Source of the DNA: Paenibacillaceae bacterium
Lineage (GTDB): Bacteria; Bacillota; Bacilli; Paenibacillales; YIM-B00363
Length of the DNA: 17,293 bases
Reading direction: 5' to 3'
Assembly: GCA_018969805.1 (NCBI GenBank)
Contig: JAGWXQ010000004.1
Span: forward strand, 1-17,293
Shown: piece by piece, positions 14,291 to 17,293 of the stretch
Layout: each line of letters starts with the position of its first letter
How positions within the stretch are numbered: the first letter of the stretch is position 1
Position numbers and translations under genes: made by a program
The notes under the pieces: generated by a model
Databases searched by the model: none
Told to the model about the DNA's origin: nothing
Seen by the model: the letters and a program-made list of their open reading frames with translations, nothing else

Positions 14291-15376
14291 TTACGACGAC
14301 GCGTCGCGCACCGCTCGGTCTTGGCGGCCTGCCCACCACAATCCGTGTGGACGCACGTGTTGCCACAGCACTTTGCACAATACGTACACCGGCATTGCTG
14401 CCATCAGCCCGACGACCCCCGCGAGCTCCCCACCGAGCAACAACACGAGCACGACGACGAGCGGATGGACGTGCACGCTCTTGCCGATAAGCAACGGCGA
14501 AATCACATGATTTTCCAGTAATTGCACACTTCCATTGACGATCGCGACCCCGAGCAACAACGACGGCGAAGAAAATCCTGCCACAATTAGTGCAGGAGCA
14601 GCCCCGATGAGCGGCCCAACATACGGAATGACGTTTGCCATCGCAACAACAAGTGCGAGCAACAACGCATATTGCAATCCGACGATCGCATACCCGACGT
14701 ACGCAAGCACCCCAACCAGCACGGCAATGAGCAACTGTCCTCGCACGTACTGCCCGAGCTGCGCGTCCATCGCCGAGACGAGCGTCACGACGCGGCTGCG
14801 CCACAGCAGCGGTACGCGGTGCAGCGCACGCGCACGCAGTACCGGTCCATCCCGCAGTACATAAAAGACGAGTACAGGGACGAGCAAGACGACAAAGACG
14901 ACATTGAGTACGTTGGCAAGTTCCCCGACGACCGAACCGACAAAGCGCGTCATGCGCTGCTGGATGCCCGTAATCGTTTGAAGAATTGCGGCACGGATCG
15001 GCTCCGGAAGGCGATCATTGCGCACGAGTGCATCAAAGACATCGTGCACGCGTGCAGACAACGCCGGGGCGTGCTCTCGCAACTCCGTCAGCTGTGCTGC
15101 AAACAACGGCACGCAGTGCTGCACGAGAACGATCGCAGCCATGATCAAGACGACAAACACAATGAGCACGGCCAATACGCGCGGACATCCGCGCCGCTCC
15201 AGCATCGCGATCAACGGATGGAGCGTATACGCCACTGCAAAAGCACACAAAAAAGGCATCGACACCGCCCAACCGACGTGCAACGCCTTGCTCCATACCG
15301 ATGTCCATTGCGCAAGCACGGAAGCGACAAATACGATCAGTAAGCCCCACACCGCTATAGACGGTACCGTGCGCAC
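14291..15376 (-). CDS. AI-2E family transporter (YrrI-like)
   Basis: A 361-residue polytopic membrane protein of the AI-2E/UPF0118 family. There are three N-terminal hydrophobic segments, a soluble insert of about 100 residues (TELREHAPALSARVHDVF onward), and a C-terminal block with the family signatures RGQLLIAVLVGVLAYVGY, VIPYVGPLIGAAPA and LENHVISPLLIGKSVHVHPL. Family members have been linked to autoinducer-2 export or sodium/proton antiport; substrate cannot be told here. The GTG at 15376 follows AGCGGGGTGA. The position between alaS and the desulfurase genes matches yrrI of Bacillus. Confidence 0.93.
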   Translation of the reverse strand: MRTVPSIAVWGLLIVFVASVLAQWTSVWSKALHVGWAVSMPFLCAFAVAYTLHPLIAMLERRGCPRVLAVLIVFVVLIMAAIVLVQHCVPLFAAQLTELREHAPALSARVHDVFDALVRNDRLPEPIRAAILQTITGIQQRMTRFVGSVVGELANVLNVVFVVLLVPVLVFYVLRDGPVLRARALHRVPLLWRSRVVTLVSAMDAQLGQYVRGQLLIAVLVGVLAYVGYAIVGLQYALLLALVVAMANVIPYVGPLIGAAPALIVAGFSSPSLLLGVAIVNGSVQLLENHVISPLLIGKSVHVHPLVVVLVLLLGGELAGVVGLMAAMPVYVLCKVLWQHVRPHGLWWAGRQDRAVRDASS

Positions 15377-15441
15377 AGACGTTCACCCCGCTCTCGATAT
15401 GCGGTAGTGTACGCCACGATCGCCACACGCATGCAACAGGA

Positions 15442-15735
15442 CTACTCTGTCACCACAGGCACAGTGGCATCGACGTCTTTGTGCCCGACTTTCGGCTGTG
15501 CACAGACAACCCCATTGTGCTCCTCGTATACGACGAGCTGATCATCGACGACGGATACGGATATATTTTGTGGCAAAAACAAATCGTCGAGCGAACTGAG
15601 CGATCCATCTTCTTCGACTTGGTGCAGTGACACTTTATCTCCATCGATCGTTAATTCAATAAAACATCCCCAGCAATAATATTGGCGCGCTCCAATTTTC
15701 CCGATGTCTCGTCCATTGCAGTTTGGGCAACGCAT
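15442..15735 (-). CDS. Small zinc-ribbon protein of unknown function
   Basis: A 97-residue protein. The first 25 residues carry two CxxC pairs (CPNC at 3-6 and CWGC at 21-24) in the pattern MRCPNC-x-GRDIGKIG-x-QYYCWGCFIEL, a rubredoxin-like zinc ribbon. The remainder is acidic and beta-rich with no membrane segment. Small proteins with this opening are found beside AI-2E and desulfurase genes in Bacillales; the function is unknown. It lies 16 bases after the desulfurase stop. The ribosome site AAAGGGATG is somewhat distant (about 12 bases) from the ATG. Confidence 0.85.
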   Translation of the reverse strand: MRCPNCNGRDIGKIGARQYYCWGCFIELTIDGDKVSLHQVEEDGSLSSLDDLFLPQNISVSVVDDQLVVYEEHNGVVCAQPKVGHKDVDATVPVVTE

Positions 15736-15751
15736 CGACCATCACATCCCT

Positions 15752-16879
15752 TTATGTGCTTTTTAACTCGCGCACGATGTGCGCCATCGTACGCGCAGCA
15801 TGGGCGACCGAATCACGATCATTGTCCTTTCCAAAACTGACACGTATCGTTCCCCGCAGCTGTGTCTGCGTACATCCCATCGCAAGCAGTACGTGTGACG
15901 GCAACGACGCCCCAGCCGCACACGTGGCACCACGCGACACCGCGATGTCTTCCATATCCAAACGCATAACAAGCACGTCCGCATCGACACCTGGAAAGCA
16001 CACACTCAAAATGTGGGGTACACAGTGCTCGTGCCCAAAAAAGAGGACGTCTTCCGGTCCAAGGTGTGCGGTCAAACCATCGATCATACACGCGCGCAAT
16101 GCCCGCATCCGCTCTGTCCACACAGACAGCTCTTCGATCGCAAGGCGTGTCGCCACAGCACACCCAACGACGAGTGCGACTGGCACTGTCCCCGCGCGCA
16201 AACGCTGGATGCTCCCCCCATGCAGCATCGGCGCGATCGCAAGTGGCGTGCGCACGATGAGTGCCCCGATCCCGATCGGTCCGTGCATTTTGTGTGCCGA
16301 TATCGACATCGCATCGACATGCTCCCACGGAAGCGCCATATGGCCACACGCCTGCACCGCATCGACGTGCACAGCAGCACCACATGCGCGCGCATGCGCT
16401 GCGATCGCAGCCACGTCTTGAATCGTACCGACTTCATGATTGGCTGCCATCACCGATACGAGCGCGACACGCTCGTCGATCGCCGTGCGCCAGTCGTCTT
16501 CACACAGACGTCCCGACGCATCGACGGGCAAACTCCGCACTTCGTATCCCTGACGCTCGAGCATCCGACACGGCGTCCACACTGCGGAATGCTCGATCGC
16601 AGTCGTGACGATGACGCGCCGTGTGCTGTGTGCTGCGATGCCGTAAATCGCCGTATGGTCGGATTCGGTGCCCCCGCTCGTCCATACGACTTCTTCCGGC
16701 GCACACCCAATCGCATGCGCCATCTCATCTGTAGCGTGCAAGAGCATCGCCCGCGCCCGACGCCCGGCACGGTGCACACTTCCCGCATTCCCGACACCGC
16801 TCTCCCATACGGTCGTCATCGCGTCCAGTACGCGCCGATCGATCGGTGTCGTCGCAGCATGGTCCAAATACATCCGCAT
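15752..16879 (-). CDS. yrvO: Cysteine desulfurase (IscS/NifS family, YrvO-like)
   Basis: A 375-residue PLP enzyme that takes sulfur from cysteine as a persulfide for tRNA thiolation and Fe-S clusters. It starts MRMYLDHAATTP. TSGGTESDHTAI (67-78) and the PLP-binding HVDAVQACG (171-179) are present, the PLP lysine is K197 in SISAHKMHGPIG, and the catalytic cysteine is C320 in SRGATCAAG. Two conserved motifs deviate: NNE(I/V)GT is NHEVGT, and the usual GGGQERGLRSGT is GGSIQRLRAGT. The ATG at 16879 shares its A with the cymR stop (TGATG), so translation is coupled. mnmA, usually next in Bacillus, is absent; a zinc-ribbon gene follows instead. Confidence 0.95.
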   Translation of the reverse strand: MRMYLDHAATTPIDRRVLDAMTTVWESGVGNAGSVHRAGRRARAMLLHATDEMAHAIGCAPEEVVWTSGGTESDHTAIYGIAAHSTRRVIVTTAIEHSAVWTPCRMLERQGYEVRSLPVDASGRLCEDDWRTAIDERVALVSVMAANHEVGTIQDVAAIAAHARACGAAVHVDAVQACGHMALPWEHVDAMSISAHKMHGPIGIGALIVRTPLAIAPMLHGGSIQRLRAGTVPVALVVGCAVATRLAIEELSVWTERMRALRACMIDGLTAHLGPEDVLFFGHEHCVPHILSVCFPGVDADVLVMRLDMEDIAVSRGATCAAGASLPSHVLLAMGCTQTQLRGTIRVSFGKDNDRDSVAHAARTMAHIVRELKST

Positions 16880-17293
16880 CAAATATAAAACATATACGGA
16901 ACTTCTTCGGACGCAACGGAAGAATACGAAATCAACGAGGCGAGCGTCGTCTGATCCAGCTCTCGTGCAATCGCGTCACGAATGCGCATCCATAAGTCGC
17001 GTTTTGCGGCGTCGTCTTCTTCGGTAAATTCGACCGGCGAAATCGGTCCCTCAAGCAAACGTATGACGTCTCCTGCCGTCACTTCCTCAGGAGGACGCAA
17101 CAACGCATATCCGCCATACGCGCCACGAATGCTGCGAATAAGCCCACCGTGCCGCAGCGGTACGATAAGCTGCTCTAAATAGTGCTCGGACAGCTGATGG
17201 TTCGTCGCAATCGCTTTGAGCGAAAGTGGCCCTTTGCCGTAATGACGCGCCAAATCCATCATCATCGTCAATCCATAACGTCCTTTGGTCGAA
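16879..17293 (-). CDS. cymR: CymR-type Rrf2 regulator of cysteine metabolism (partial, N-terminus off the window)
   Basis: The frame is open from the window edge (first full codon at 17292) to the TGA at 16879-16881. It reads STKGRYGLTMMMDLARHYGK, which in CymR follows MKI, so only about three codons are missing. The winged helix-turn-helix is visible (SLKAIATNHQLSEHYLEQL, then RSIRGAYGGYAL), as are EVTAGDVIRLLEGPISPVE and the C-terminal YMFYI. As in CymR, there are no iron-sulfur cysteines. In Bacillus, CymR represses cysteine uptake and synthesis genes in complex with CysK. It is translationally coupled to the desulfurase gene. Confidence 0.95.
   Translation of the reverse strand, partial: STKGRYGLTMMMDLARHYGKGPLSLKAIATNHQLSEHYLEQLIVPLRHGGLIRSIRGAYGGYALLRPPEEVTAGDVIRLLEGPISPVEFTEEDDAAKRDLWMRIRDAIARELDQTTLASLISYSSVASEEVPYMFYI

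Noticed and set aside
14118..14804. 228-codon minus-strand frame overlapping the AI-2E gene
   Set aside because: It is a shadow of the AI-2E gene in another frame, rich in Arg and Cys, and runs through the hairpin and repeat D.

Overview
This window comes from the chromosome of an endospore-forming Firmicute of the Bacillales type. The evidence is a full-length sporulation sigma factor (SigK), the CymR–cysteine desulfurase pair, the alaS–ireB–ruvX–DUF1292–mltG order and the yqeG–yqeH–aroE–nadD–yqeK–rsfS order, all typical of that group. Base composition is moderately GC-rich and the hexamer CGATCG is unusually frequent. I cannot name the species. Nearly all genes are on the minus strand, which is G/T-rich and therefore probably the leading strand.

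Layout from left to right. (1) 1-3939, minus: a tight operon read yqeG (HAD phosphatase), yqeH (circularly permuted ribosome-assembly GTPase), aroE (shikimate dehydrogenase), nadD (NaMN adenylyltransferase), yqeK (HD hydrolase) and rsfS (ribosome silencing factor, cut by the window edge). The small RNA-binding gene yhbY/yqeI, usual between aroE and nadD, is missing. (2) 4116-4820, minus: sigK with its pro-sequence, uninterrupted. (3) 5000-8676: an accessory patch with a solitary plus-strand type IV pilus/type II secretion ATPase gene (pilB-like), two adjacent minus-strand genes of unknown function, and one plus-strand gene of unknown function. The upstream unknown gene has a good ribosome site and signal peptide, but a TAA stop lies inside the signal peptide. 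(4) 8792-13685, minus: alaS, ireB, ruvX, a DUF1292 gene with an expanded acidic run, and mltG, with promoters and terminators visible between some of them. (5) 13686-14290: about 600 bases without a clear protein gene, holding three of the four copies of a palindromic repeat, a strong hairpin and a possible 30-codon ORF. (6) 14291-17293, minus: cymR (cut by the edge), cysteine desulfurase, a small zinc-ribbon protein and an AI-2E family membrane protein. The tRNA thiolase gene mnmA, often next to this desulfurase, is not here.

Together the conserved genes serve ribosome assembly, NAD and aromatic biosynthesis, cysteine/sulfur regulation, alanine charging, cell-wall synthesis and sporulation. 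The least explained parts are the palindromic repeat family, the 5-8.7 kb patch lying between two conserved blocks, and the gene with the stop in its signal peptide.
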